DNA of 64,000 bases from Sulfurospirillum oryzae (GTDB lineage Bacteria; Campylobacterota; Campylobacteria; Campylobacterales; Sulfurospirillaceae). Shown here in pieces: positions 1 to 9,288 of the stretch. A program made the position numbers and the translations under genes. The notes below the pieces were generated by a model. The model had not been told where the DNA came from and did no database searches. It worked only from the letters and a program-made list of their open reading frames with translations. The stretch's first letter is position 1. Each line of letters begins with the position of its first letter. The stretch is from positions 682,001 through 746,000 of the forward strand of contig NZ_JANZKZ010000002.1 in assembly GCF_025770725.1 (NCBI RefSeq). Direction: 5' to 3'.

Positions 1-1381
1 CAATACAAAGCATTTTAAAGCGACAGTCATTTGCGTGAGCAAAGAGAAATTTGAGATAATTGACGTTATAAAAACCTGTCAGTTGATCACGGAAATAGTA
101 TGAAAAACGCATCTCCTCCAGTAAATCTTTTGGCATCTGCGTTGTGTCTTCAGGAAGTTTGATGCCTGCAAAAACGCTGTGCGCAATCTCAACAATAAAC
201 GGGTTAAATTGTTTACCGCTCTCCTCTTTTAAAATACTCAAAGCTTCTTCGAGGCTCAAACTTTTACGATATGCCCTATTGGTTGTCATTGCATCAAAAG
301 CATCTGCTACCGTAATAATTTGTGAGAAAAAAGGAATGTGCTCGGCTTTAAGACCATGGGGATAACCAAGACCATCATAACGCTCATGATGGTGCAGCAC
401 AACATGGGCAAGCAAGGAGAATGGTTCACGAGAGAGCAATTCATAGCTTGCTGTTGAATGGCGTTTAATTAAGGAGTATTCAATGGAACTCAGTTTATCA
501 GGTTTGAGCAAAATAGCATCAGGAATTTCGATTTTACCGATGTCATGCAACATTCCTGCTTTGTAAATAAAGTCAGCATCATCACTGCTATATCCCATTT
601 CAATAACAAGCATCTTGGCATATTCAGCCACTCTTTGGCTATGCCCAGCAGTATAACTGTCACGTTTTTCCATCATGTCAATGAGTGCGTACATGCTCTC
701 TTCATACATTTTTGTTTTTTCGTTCAGATAGTTGCGCCCGCGTGCATGAATCCACCAAATTGCAAAAAGCCCCAAAAGCCATGTTCCCAAATAGGTCACA
801 ATAAGAAAATAAAAACTTTGCGGATTTGCCTTAAAAAATGCGGGTACTTGCATCTGAATTGTTGTGTAACCTAGTAAATCCCCAATCGCTGATTCTTTAT
901 GGACATGGCAAGAGATACATGCTTTATTGGCAAACATAGGCTTCACATAAAAAAGATATTTCGTGCCTTCATTTTCATAAATAGTAAAACTATCATGGCG
1001 CTCTTCTTTAACATTGTGAAAAGCTTTTTTAATAGAAGGTTTCAAATCTGAATGCGTAAAATCTTTGGAAACAGGGGCAATGTCAAATTCCATGTTACTC
1101 TGTTTTGCAAGGAGAGCAAGAAGATCTTTGAGGGAAAAATTCGTTCGAAAATTATAACGTTCATCATCACTCATCGCTTTTGCTTTTTGCTCATAAACCC
1201 AAAAAACGAAGGCAAGAGACTCTTCGGCTACGCCTTTGATTCGTTCTAACGAGTTTTCTTCGATGTGTTTTTCTTCGTTATAAAATTGATACACCACGAA
1301 AACTGTTGTTAAAAGCGTCCAGAAGATTGTTAATAAAATAGCAATTTGTTTAAAATATTTAATACGTTTGCTTACTGACAT
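1..1381 (-). CDS. Sensor protein: periplasmic haem-type domain, HD-GYP and start of GGDEF (3' end off window)
   Basis: I translated the reverse strand from an ATG at 1381; it stays open to the window edge, so about 460 residues are visible and the C-terminus is missing. The order is an N-terminal membrane segment (about 12-30), a periplasmic domain with a CISCH haem-binding motif resembling the Tll0287/DUF3365 family, a second membrane segment, a full HD-GYP domain (LHDIGK, HHERYDG) and the start of a GGDEF-like domain at the edge (DQLTGFYN). HD-GYP proteins hydrolyse c-di-GMP in the cytoplasm. A haem-binding sensor suggests redox or gas control, which is inference. The gene lies just downstream of the glyS terminator. 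Domain identity is confident; the ligand is unknown. Confidence 0.88.
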   Translation of the reverse strand, partial: MSVSKRIKYFKQIAILLTIFWTLLTTVFVVYQFYNEEKHIEENSLERIKGVAEESLAFVFWVYEQKAKAMSDDERYNFRTNFSLKDLLALLAKQSNMEFDIAPVSKDFTHSDLKPSIKKAFHNVKEERHDSFTIYENEGTKYLFYVKPMFANKACISCHVHKESAIGDLLGYTTIQMQVPAFFKANPQSFYFLIVTYLGTWLLGLFAIWWIHARGRNYLNEKTKMYEESMYALIDMMEKRDSYTAGHSQRVAEYAKMLVIEMGYSSDDADFIYKAGMLHDIGKIEIPDAILLKPDKLSSIEYSLIKRHSTASYELLSREPFSLLAHVVLHHHERYDGLGYPHGLKAEHIPFFSQIITVADAFDAMTTNRAYRKSLSLEEALSILKEESGKQFNPFIVEIAHSVFAGIKLPEDTTQMPKDLLEEMRFSYYFRDQLTGFYNVNYLKFLFAHANDCRFKMLCI

Positions 1382-1465
1382 CTATTTTGGTAATCTTTTC
1401 TTTATATAGTTAAAATAATTTAACTTAATTATGCCAAAATTAACCTTAATGAACTATTGAAGCAG

Positions 1466-1500
1466 AAAAAGTGAAAGCACACCCAAAAGTGCGCTTTCAC
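1466..1500 (-). terminator. Rho-independent terminator of glyS
   Basis: On the minus strand a 12-bp stem (GTGAAAGCGCAC with GTGTGCTTTCAC, one G-T pair) and a 6-base loop are followed by five T. It lies just after the glyS stop and separates it from the HD-GYP gene. Confidence 0.8.
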
Positions 1501-1511
1501 CCAAGAAGAAA

Positions 1512-3563
1512 TTAAATACTGATCTCTTTAATATCAGCAATTGATTTAAACGCGTTGTAGATAGAGGCAATTAGATTTTGACGATTGGCTCGCACACTTA
1601 AATCTTCGGTGTTAACCATAACGTTATCAAAGAACGCATCAATTTGCGGTTTAAGTGCAAATAAGACATCCAAGTTCTCTTCAAAAGAGTTATAAGTTTT
1701 AGAGACAACCACTTTAAAAGCAGCGTAAAGCTCTTTTTCATAGCTATTATCAAAGAGTTTTTCATCCACTGGAGTTTCAGTTGAAACATCCATGTTTTTG
1801 ATAATGTTCGCTACACGTTTAAAGGTTGAAAACATCTCTTTAAACCCATCATCTTGAACGATAGTTGAGAGTGCTTTAATCTTTTGTGAAAGCCTGACAA
1901 TATCTCGCTCACCGCTGCTGATAACTGCCGTAATGATGGAAGGATTGACATCGAAGAATTGGTACATTCTCTCTAAAAAGAAGGTTTCCAAGACATTAAA
2001 ATCAAACGATTTATACGATGCGCTCAACGCTTTAAGGTCATTTTTGATGTCAAAAGCAATGCCTTGGTCGAGTACGATTTTAACAATACCATTCACCGCA
2101 CGGCGAAGCGCATAAGGGTCTTTATTACCGGTTGGAATTTTGTCGATACTAAAAAGCGCGATAAGAGAATCAAGTTTATACGCAAGAGCTGGAATGGCGC
2201 TAAAAAGTGTGCTTGGAAGCGCACTCTCTTCAGAGTTTGGAAGGTACTGCTCTTTCAAAGCTAATGCAAAAAGTTCATCTTCACCCATGGCATTGGCGTA
2301 GTAGTAACCCATCAAGCCTTGAAGTTCCGTGAACTCGTAAACCATCTCGCTTAAAAGATCGCTTTTGCTGTACATGACGGCTTTGTCCATGAGTGCCGTT
2401 AAGCTTGAAGCATTCAGACGCGCATTTTGTGCAAGGAGTGTTGGTTGGTATTTGCTGGTTAAGTATGTCGCAATCGCTTTTTCGCGAAGCTCCTTGTCAA
2501 GAAGTGAGCCCAAACCATCAAGGTAAGTAATGTCTTTAAGCCCTTCATAGCTTAGACCGTGTTTAAGGTCATTGTCCAAGAAGAAGAGTGCGTCAGAAAG
2601 ACGTGCGCGAAGCACTTTTTCATTACCTCGAACGATTAGGTCATAATCATCGCTAATCGCGTTTGAAACCACGATAAAGCGGTTGGTCAGCTTACCCTCT
2701 TTAAAGACAGGGAAATAGCGTTGGTTCTCTTTCATGGACGTGATGATAACCTCAGGCGGTAAACGCAAAAATCGCTCTTCAAAGCTACCAATGAGGGCTT
2801 TTGGATACTCCGTAATCGCCACAACTTCCGCTAAAAGGTCTTCATCAATTTCGATGTGAATTCCCTCTTTTTTCTCAATCACTTTAAAATCATTTAAAAT
2901 GATCTCTTCGCGTTTTGTAGGGTAAAGCACCACGCCACGCTCGCTGAGTCTGTCAAAATAATCACCCGCAAACATATAGGCAAATGGCTCATACGAAATG
3001 GTTCTGTGCGGGTATGAAAAAGGAGTGGATTCTACGCCAAAAAGAGAGAAAGGTACATGCTCGTCACCTAACATACAGCCAATCCAACGAATAGGACGAA
3101 TAAAACTCTCTTCCAAAAAGCCCCAACGCATAGACTTTCCAAAATTAAGCCCTTTGATAAAACTCTCAATCATTGCTTGAAGAAGGTTTTTCGAGCTTTG
3201 TCCTGCAATGGTTTTTTTATAGTAAAGAACCTCTTTACCATCTTTTTGAGCTTGTGAGACCTGAGCAAAATCAACACCGCATTTTTTTGCAAAACCAAGT
3301 GCCGCAGGCGTAGGTTCGCCATCTTTAAGCGCAACACTTAAAGGTGCTCCAAAAAACTCCTCTTCACGCTCATTTTGCTGTGTAGGAAACGCTTCATGCC
3401 AAAGCACTAAACGACGTGGTGTGTAGTAAAATTTAAACTCGCACGCCAGCGCATTTTTCTCTAAAATATCAAGCCATAATGTTTCAATATTGGGGAGTTC
3501 TTTCAAAAAAGGGATTGCAGGGAGTTCTTCAACACCTATTTCTATCAAAAGGGGTTTGATCAT
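1512..3563 (-). CDS. glyS: Glycyl-tRNA synthetase beta subunit
   Basis: 683 residues, the usual length for the beta chain of the bacterial alpha2-beta2 glycyl-tRNA synthetase, which charges tRNA-Gly in the cytoplasm. The start (MIKPLLIEIGVEELP) is the conserved GlyS opening, followed by the long tRNA_synt_2f body (for example TSMKENQRYFP) and a C-terminal DALR-like anticodon-binding part. The alpha subunit gene glyQ is not in the window, so the two subunits are encoded apart here. A TTTACATGTAAA palindrome sits 10 bp upstream of the start, and a terminator follows the stop. No sign of damage. Confidence 0.97.
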   Translation of the reverse strand: MIKPLLIEIGVEELPAIPFLKELPNIETLWLDILEKNALACEFKFYYTPRRLVLWHEAFPTQQNEREEEFFGAPLSVALKDGEPTPAALGFAKKCGVDFAQVSQAQKDGKEVLYYKKTIAGQSSKNLLQAMIESFIKGLNFGKSMRWGFLEESFIRPIRWIGCMLGDEHVPFSLFGVESTPFSYPHRTISYEPFAYMFAGDYFDRLSERGVVLYPTKREEIILNDFKVIEKKEGIHIEIDEDLLAEVVAITEYPKALIGSFEERFLRLPPEVIITSMKENQRYFPVFKEGKLTNRFIVVSNAISDDYDLIVRGNEKVLRARLSDALFFLDNDLKHGLSYEGLKDITYLDGLGSLLDKELREKAIATYLTSKYQPTLLAQNARLNASSLTALMDKAVMYSKSDLLSEMVYEFTELQGLMGYYYANAMGEDELFALALKEQYLPNSEESALPSTLFSAIPALAYKLDSLIALFSIDKIPTGNKDPYALRRAVNGIVKIVLDQGIAFDIKNDLKALSASYKSFDFNVLETFFLERMYQFFDVNPSIITAVISSGERDIVRLSQKIKALSTIVQDDGFKEMFSTFKRVANIIKNMDVSTETPVDEKLFDNSYEKELYAAFKVVVSKTYNSFEENLDVLFALKPQIDAFFDNVMVNTEDLSVRANRQNLIASIYNAFKSIADIKEISI

Positions 3564-3650
3564 TGATTGACCTTTACATGTAAATAATTTGATCTGATTG
3601 TAACCAAAAGTTGGTTAAATCGTCCTTTTACATGCAAAGGAATTTGGGAG

Positions 3651-3854
3651 TTATCGGCTACTTTTGCACTGCCCTACAAGCTTGGTAAAAAGCCAAATAG
3701 AAGGACAAAAATCAGTAATGGCCCAAACAACAATCATAGCGATAACAAATCCAAGGAGCATCGTGCCATAAATTGAGCCTGCACTCATCAAACAGCACGC
3801 GATAAACAAGACCAAAGCCATCGTCAAACGTTGGAGTTTTTCAGCACAGATCAT
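3651..3854 (-). CDS. Small DUF2892 (YgaP-like) membrane protein
   Basis: 67 residues with two hydrophobic segments (about 12-30 and 32-50), the GSIYGTMLLG turn and the ending CPSIWLF typical of the DUF2892 inner-membrane family. In some members this module is fused to a rhodanese; here it stands alone. An AAAGGA ribosome site lies 6 bases before the ATG. The stop is 87 bp before glyS, so the two may share a transcript. Function unknown. Confidence 0.8.
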   Translation of the reverse strand: MICAEKLQRLTMALVLFIACCLMSAGSIYGTMLLGFVIAMIVVWAITDFCPSIWLFTKLVGQCKSSR

Positions 3855-3930
3855 TTTGAGTCCTTTGTTATGATTAATATAATGTATAACTATAAAAGTA
3901 AAGGGCTTAAAAAGGTGTTATATTTTTGTG

Positions 3931-4866
3931 TTAAAACGCTAATGTATGGAAAGTTGCAGTTATGGGAAAATGATCTGAAAAGCCCTCTCCTTGATGAACA
4001 CCTCTGCCTCTATCGCTTATTTGCCAGCGTTTTGGATCATTTTTATCATCAAGCATATAAGGTTTTTTAAAGACGGTTAACGATGAAGGTATGTAGTCAA
4101 TGCCTTTGCCATCACTCAGCGTTTTAGGAATAAGAATATGATCTAATGTGCTTTTTTGTTTGCCATAACTATGCGAATAGCGTTGATCTTGTGGCAAGTC
4201 ATACCAAAGATTGTATAAAAACGCATTTTTATCTCCGGCATTCAGCACATTGACCAACCCCATTCCCCAATCTTTTTGAACCTGATAAGGAGAGTTGAAG
4301 TCGCCTAAAAGAAGATACTCTTTACCCTTTTCTTCTTTGATGAGAAAATTATGCAACGTGGTGGCATACATCAAACGCTCATCTTCTTTCTCTTTTTGCG
4401 CAGGCCAATGGTTGATAAAAACATCTAAAGTTTTGTTGTCAATTTTAAGTGTCACTCGATGAATCCCTCGCGCTTGATCTTTCATAAAAAGTGACGATGT
4501 TTTTTCAATAGGAAAACGTGAAAGAAGTGCTGTTTCAATGTTCACACGCTCTTTTTTGTTAGGGTAAAAGGTATAAGGGTATGCCTTACTCCCTAAAGCA
4601 GCATTGAGCTTTTCAAGAACGGCTCTGTTTTCGACTTCTTCAAGTGCTATAATATCGGCATTAACATCAGCAATCACACGAGCAATATTGGTAATTTTGA
4701 TCTGTAACATCGCATCACTCCAACCATGCTTGTTATTAGGGATGTACTCTTCGTACTCATTCCCATCACTTTTGGCATCAAAGAGGTTTTCGACATTGTA
4801 GGTTGCAACTTTAAATTCTAAAGCACAGAGAAGAAGAGGAAGAAAAAGAAGGCAAAAACGGATCAA
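3931..4866 (-). CDS. Exported endonuclease/exonuclease/phosphatase family protein
   Basis: 311 residues. A signal peptide (about 1-16) precedes an EEP (DNase I-like) domain. Visible motifs are ATYNVENLFD near residue 21, ALEEVEN with the metal-binding Glu, LLLGDFNSP near 190 and GFSDHFPI with the catalytic His near 297, so the active site is complete. The substrate may be nucleic acid or a phosphodiester; the sequence does not decide. The signal peptide places it in the periplasm or outside. Its start overlaps the stop of the carbonic anhydrase gene by 4 bp (ATGA), implying co-translation. Confidence 0.88.
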   Translation of the reverse strand: MIRFCLLFLPLLLCALEFKVATYNVENLFDAKSDGNEYEEYIPNNKHGWSDAMLQIKITNIARVIADVNADIIALEEVENRAVLEKLNAALGSKAYPYTFYPNKKERVNIETALLSRFPIEKTSSLFMKDQARGIHRVTLKIDNKTLDVFINHWPAQKEKEDERLMYATTLHNFLIKEEKGKEYLLLGDFNSPYQVQKDWGMGLVNVLNAGDKNAFLYNLWYDLPQDQRYSHSYGKQKSTLDHILIPKTLSDGKGIDYIPSSLTVFKKPYMLDDKNDPKRWQISDRGRGVHQGEGFSDHFPITATFHTLAF

Positions 4867-5510
4867 TTCTCACTCCCGATCATCGGCTCAAACTCACCTG
4901 ATTCAGTGTTAAAATACTCTAACTCACCTGTTTCTAAATGATAATACCACGACCTTATAAAAAGCTCACCTTCATTGACTCTCTTTTGCACATCAGGATA
5001 GGTTAAAAGATTTTTGGACTGGAAAAGAAGCGAAATTTTCTCGGTTAATTCAAGTCGTTTTGCATGACTTACATCTTTACTCAGTTTTTGTGTCACATAG
5101 TTTTTAGCATCAAGTCCTAATTCAAGCCACTTTTTGACATGGACTAAATTAATGTCAGTAATATGGGTATACATCGTTTCAATAGCCCCACAATGCGAAT
5201 GCCCACAAATGATGATGTCGGTTACCTCAAGAACAGAAACCGCATACTCAATGCCCGCAGCAGTAGCGTGATAGTCGTTATCGGGGGCAAAGGGAGGCAC
5301 AAAGTTACCAATGTTACGGAGTACAAAAAGATCTCCCGGAGAAGCAAGTGTAATTAAAGAAGGGTCAACCCTCGAATCACTGCAGGCAATAAATAGAACC
5401 TTTGGGTTTTGACCATTTTTAACAAGATCCAAAAACTTATTTTCATACTTTTTAAATTTGGTATCTTTGAACTTTTCATACCCACTAATTAGATCTGCTA
5501 TCTTCATCAA
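4863..5510 (-). CDS. Beta-class carbonic anhydrase
   Basis: 215 residues. It interconverts CO2 and bicarbonate with a zinc ion. Zinc ligands and the catalytic dyad are present: Cys43, Asp45 and Arg47 in ACSDSRV, and His104 and Cys107 in GHSHCGAI. No signal peptide is seen, so it acts in the cytoplasm. Two adjacent ATG codons begin the gene and the second is equally possible. It is translationally coupled to the downstream EEP gene. Such enzymes supply bicarbonate for carboxylases in capnophilic Campylobacterota, which is family knowledge. Confidence 0.95.
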   Translation of the reverse strand: MMKIADLISGYEKFKDTKFKKYENKFLDLVKNGQNPKVLFIACSDSRVDPSLITLASPGDLFVLRNIGNFVPPFAPDNDYHATAAGIEYAVSVLEVTDIIICGHSHCGAIETMYTHITDINLVHVKKWLELGLDAKNYVTQKLSKDVSHAKRLELTEKISLLFQSKNLLTYPDVQKRVNEGELFIRSWYYHLETGELEYFNTESGEFEPMIGSEN

Positions 5511-5587
5511 ACACCCTCTTTACGATTTTCACCATTATACAAAAAGAGCATGAAAAAGAAATTACGAGAATGAACTAAACGTATTGA

Positions 5588-6277
5588 TTATTTGGCATGA
5601 AATGAAAAACTTGTCCCGCTACCATTTAAATCAGGCGTAAAAGTCACATAAGTATCAACCATTTCACCACATGCTTTAAAAACCCACTTTTCACTCCAAA
5701 CGTTTTTAAAAGAAGTATTGTCTTTCGTTATCGTGTGAGGCTCTTCAGTGACTTGCATATCAAATAAAACGATCTCTTTGCAGGCTTTTTGTTTGGCATT
5801 CACCATTGCCATCCCCATGCCTGAGACCATCGCATCTTTTATCAAAAGAGGTGACGCGTTGCTACTTCCAGGGAAATAGGCTTTAGCCTTTGGAACTTCA
5901 CCATTTTGATCAGCAAAAAACAAGCTATTATAGACTTTTGTTTCTCCACAACGCTCTAGTGAATATCGAAAATTCCAAATTCCTTTAAGTGGATTTTGCT
6001 TATCTTGCGGAAAATCAATAGGCTGAAGGATGGATACACCGATAGGTCTGACTTTGTACTCAGTCTGGCACCCTTGTTGCAGTCCAAACTTACGGTCTTC
6101 CACTACACCGTGTTGATATAGCATATTGATCATAGGGCGTGAAAAGACATAAGATATGGCGCGTTGATCGCTCATTAATTCTGTACTGTTAGAAATCACC
6201 TGAGCATGTACATTTGCAGATAAAAACATAGCCATCATAGCAAAGATACAATTTCTTCTTAACCAATATTTTCGCAT
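5588..6277 (-). CDS. Exported protein of unknown function
   Basis: 229 residues from the ATG at 6277, chosen because GGAG lies 6 bases upstream and translation then opens with a clean signal peptide (MRKYWLRRN, hydrophobic core, cleavage after AHA-like ANVHA near residue 25). An in-frame start 45 bp further upstream has no such support. The mature part is soluble and has several cysteines that could form disulfides. I do not recognise a family. It is a single gene facing ppnP divergently across about 85 bp. Confidence 0.72.
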   Translation of the reverse strand: MRKYWLRRNCIFAMMAMFLSANVHAQVISNSTELMSDQRAISYVFSRPMINMLYQHGVVEDRKFGLQQGCQTEYKVRPIGVSILQPIDFPQDKQNPLKGIWNFRYSLERCGETKVYNSLFFADQNGEVPKAKAYFPGSSNASPLLIKDAMVSGMGMAMVNAKQKACKEIVLFDMQVTEEPHTITKDNTSFKNVWSEKWVFKACGEMVDTYVTFTPDLNGSGTSFSFHAK

Positions 6278-6362
6278 TCTAAGCTCCAATTTTAATAGAA
6301 TATCATTCGCTTTAAGATACAATTATTTATTATAATACAAATTATGTAAGGTGAGGACCCTA

Positions 6363-6677
6363 ATGTTAGAATTTAAAAATGTAACTGTTGTTAAAAAAGC
6401 CAATGTTTATTTTGATGGAAAGGTGATTAGCCACACTGTCAAATTTGAAGATGGAACAACCAAAACACTTGGTTTTATGCAAGTGGGAGACTATACCTTT
6501 AATACAGGTGCTGCAGAAGTCATGGAGTTTTTAAGTGGTGAGCTTAGTGTTGAACTTCCAAACCAAAAAGAGCCTTTAGTGATTCATGGACAAGCAACAT
6601 TTGAAGTACCAGCAAACTCTAGCTTCACGTTACATGTAACCTCTATTGCAGACTACTGTTGTTCTTACGCTCAATAA
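6363..6677 (+). CDS. ppnP: Pyrimidine/purine nucleoside phosphorylase PpnP
   Basis: 104 residues from the ATG at 6363, which AGGTGAGG precedes; a GTG 12 bp upstream lies inside that ribosome site and is unlikely. The sequence is a small cupin of the DUF1255/PpnP (YaiE) family, with ANVYFDGKV, TLGFMQVGDYTFNT and the ending DYCCSY. The family cleaves nucleosides with phosphate in the cytoplasm. E. coli PpnP is about 94 residues, similar to this. Its last 35 bp overlap the 3' end of the convergent GGDEF-EAL gene, so the two transcripts are complementary there. Confidence 0.92.
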   Translation: MLEFKNVTVVKKANVYFDGKVISHTVKFEDGTTKTLGFMQVGDYTFNTGAAEVMEFLSGELSVELPNQKEPLVIHGQATFEVPANSSFTLHVTSIADYCCSYAQ

Positions 6678-9255
6678 TTTCAGGCGCTCTTAGTAGCGTC
6701 TCAAGATCGGTGACATTCAAGGGTTTACTAAAATAGTACCCTTGAGCCTCGTCGCATCCTTGCTCTTTAAGATAGTCCAACTGCTCTTTCGTTTCAACAC
6801 CCTCTGCAATCGTTTTAAGCCCTAAACTCTTACCTAACGCAATAATTGTTTTAACAATTTCACGATCCTCTGGGTCGATACTAATGTCACGAATAAAAGA
6901 TTGATCAATCTTGAGTTTATAGACTTTAAAACGCTTCAAATAACTAAGAGATGAATACCCTGTTCCAAAATCGTCGATACTAAGGCGTATCCCTTTTTGC
7001 GAAAGTTCATTCATGGTTTCTATTGCATGGAGAGGGTTTTGCGCGGTTGCGCTTTCGGTAAGCTCAATCTCAAAATAATGCGCTGGAAGGTTGACTTCAT
7101 CAAGAATAGTGCTCACGAGTTTTGAAAGATGCGCATGGTGAAACTGTACCGCTGAAAGATTGACAGATACACTCATTGCAGCAAACCCCATATCGATCCA
7201 CTGTTTCATCATTGTTGCTGCCGTGCGCATAACCCACTCACCAATGAGCAATATCTGACCGCTTTCTTCCGCAATAGGAATAAACTCCACTGGAGAGATC
7301 ATGCCAAACTCAGGATGATGCCATCTTATCAACGCTTCAACACCCACAATTTTACCGTCACATAACGAAATTTGTGGTTGATAATGCAAACTCAGTTCGC
7401 CTCTGGTATGCGCATAGCGAAGAGCGTTTTCTAGGCTCAAAATTCGAGCTGATTTGCTTTGAATTTCAGCGGTAAAGAAACGGTAATTGTTTCTACCGTT
7501 TTGTTTTGCCAAATACATCGCGGCATCCGCGCATCTAAACAGCGTGTCAATATCTGCTCCATCATCAGGGAAAAGAGCGATACCAATAGAAGCAGTGATA
7601 ATGAGTTCATTATTGTCCAGTCTTATAGGTAACTCAATCGCTTGAAGAAACTTTTTTGCGATATGTGCAGCATCATCAGCACTCACACTCGGTAAAATAG
7701 CTACAAATTCATCACCGCCTTGACGCGAAAGCGTATCGACTGGGCGAAGCAATGGGGTAAGGCGCTTGGAAACCTTAACCAAAAGATCATCGCCTATAGT
7801 GTGCCCTAATGTGTCATTAATATTTTTGAAATGATCAAAGTCGATAAATAAGACGGCAAGCTGTTCATTTTGGCGTTGAACAATGTTTAAGTCATGCTCA
7901 AGACGAATACGAAGTTGGAGTTTATTAGGAAGATTCGTGAGTGGATCAAAATACTCCAATTTTTGAATTCTTTCTTCATTTTCCTTACGTGCAGTAATAT
8001 CACGCGAAATGCCAAGTACACCTAAAAGCTCACTGTTTTTATCATAAACGGGTGCTTTAATCGTTTCAAAGAGCCCACTGTAACCATCTTCTTTAAAATG
8101 GAGTTCCTCTTCGTTACGCGTTGGTTCTTGTGCATCCATAGCCAAAACATCATGCGTTCTAAAAAAATCTGCTAGCTGACGATCCACAAAATCATAGTCG
8201 CTTTTACCCACGATTTCTTTCTCTTTGGCACCATAAAGACGCTCAAAAGCACGGTTACAAAAAAGATAGAAACCGTTAGGATCTTTGAGCCAAATCAGAT
8301 CAGGTACAGCATCTAAAAGTACTTTCAGTTGACGTTCCAGTCGATTTTTTTCACCTGTTGTCTGAATAACTTTTGATTCAAGGGCTATTTTGGCAAGTTT
8401 AAGTTCTATCAATATTTTTGCCATATAAGAGAGCATTAACGCAAAAATAAGCGCGATAATCTCTCTGATCATAAAGACCAAAGGGCTTCCCCACCCATTC
8501 GTAGGTGCTAAACTCATTGCCCATGTATTATTGGGAACCTCAAATGCATAGACAATAGGGTCAATCAATTGTGTATGTGCCGATTTGAAGATAATCTGCT
8601 TTTCATGAGTATCAGGGTGTATGCGCCATACCTCATACGAGACGCCCTCAGCTTCAAGTTGCGCAATTTTGACATTGTCAAAAATATCTGAGACACGAAT
8701 GACGGATAGGACAAAACCTAAAAAACTCTCCTTATTGTCCTTATCTTTAAAGATCGGCAATCGTCCAACTAAGCCAATGCCTCCTTGAACTAATTCCAAT
8801 GGTCCAGCAAGAGTAAGTTTACCGCTATCTCGAGCTAAAAACGATTCTTTACTTTGAGTTTTTGATTCAAAAAGGTTAAGCCCAACTGCTTTTTCATTGC
8901 CTTTCAGTGGCGCTACTTGTGCAATAATACCAGCAGGAACAATTGCAAGTTCAATCACACCAGGAAAGGAAGGTAAAATATCTTCAGCAATCTCTTCAAA
9001 ATTGCGCACAAAGATATCGTCATTTTGAGCAAGAAGTGCTTGAAGTGTATAGTTCGAAGAAAGAGCTCGTTCAAGATTAAATTTAATGTCGTAGCTATAA
9101 TTAGCAGCGACCATTTGAACTTTAGCACGCTCTTTTTCCAACTCTAATGTATGAAGGTTAAAAATAGTGAAGGTGAGTAATGAAAAGGAGAGTAAAAAAA
9201 CAACCACCAAAATGCTTTTAGGATTATGAACGTGTAAAAGTGATAATCTATTCAC
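6643..9255 (-). CDS. Membrane sensor with CHASE, PAS, GGDEF and EAL domains
   Basis: 870 residues. Order: membrane segment (about 14-34), periplasmic CHASE-like sensor (about 45-255), second membrane segment (about 260-280), PAS domain (about 305-425), GGDEF (about 435-595) and EAL (about 610-860). The GGDEF signature is intact near 513, and a c-di-GMP inhibitory I-site (RPVD) lies five residues before it. EALIRW near 641 and the DDFGTGYSS loop are also present. Both cyclase and phosphodiesterase activity are therefore possible; which dominates cannot be read from sequence. The 3' end overlaps ppnP by 35 bp tail to tail. Confidence 0.93.
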   Translation of the reverse strand: MNRLSLLHVHNPKSILVVVFLLSFSLLTFTIFNLHTLELEKERAKVQMVAANYSYDIKFNLERALSSNYTLQALLAQNDDIFVRNFEEIAEDILPSFPGVIELAIVPAGIIAQVAPLKGNEKAVGLNLFESKTQSKESFLARDSGKLTLAGPLELVQGGIGLVGRLPIFKDKDNKESFLGFVLSVIRVSDIFDNVKIAQLEAEGVSYEVWRIHPDTHEKQIIFKSAHTQLIDPIVYAFEVPNNTWAMSLAPTNGWGSPLVFMIREIIALIFALMLSYMAKILIELKLAKIALESKVIQTTGEKNRLERQLKVLLDAVPDLIWLKDPNGFYLFCNRAFERLYGAKEKEIVGKSDYDFVDRQLADFFRTHDVLAMDAQEPTRNEEELHFKEDGYSGLFETIKAPVYDKNSELLGVLGISRDITARKENEERIQKLEYFDPLTNLPNKLQLRIRLEHDLNIVQRQNEQLAVLFIDFDHFKNINDTLGHTIGDDLLVKVSKRLTPLLRPVDTLSRQGGDEFVAILPSVSADDAAHIAKKFLQAIELPIRLDNNELIITASIGIALFPDDGADIDTLFRCADAAMYLAKQNGRNNYRFFTAEIQSKSARILSLENALRYAHTRGELSLHYQPQISLCDGKIVGVEALIRWHHPEFGMISPVEFIPIAEESGQILLIGEWVMRTAATMMKQWIDMGFAAMSVSVNLSAVQFHHAHLSKLVSTILDEVNLPAHYFEIELTESATAQNPLHAIETMNELSQKGIRLSIDDFGTGYSSLSYLKRFKVYKLKIDQSFIRDISIDPEDREIVKTIIALGKSLGLKTIAEGVETKEQLDYLKEQGCDEAQGYYFSKPLNVTDLETLLRAPEIIERKNNSSLQ

Positions 9256-9288
9256 GCGATCCCCTCTTCTAAAGCTAAATCTATTGTA

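Noticed and set aside
545-874. 109-residue plus-strand frame within the HD-GYP gene
   Set aside because: Antisense to conserved HD-GYP codons; composition not protein-like.
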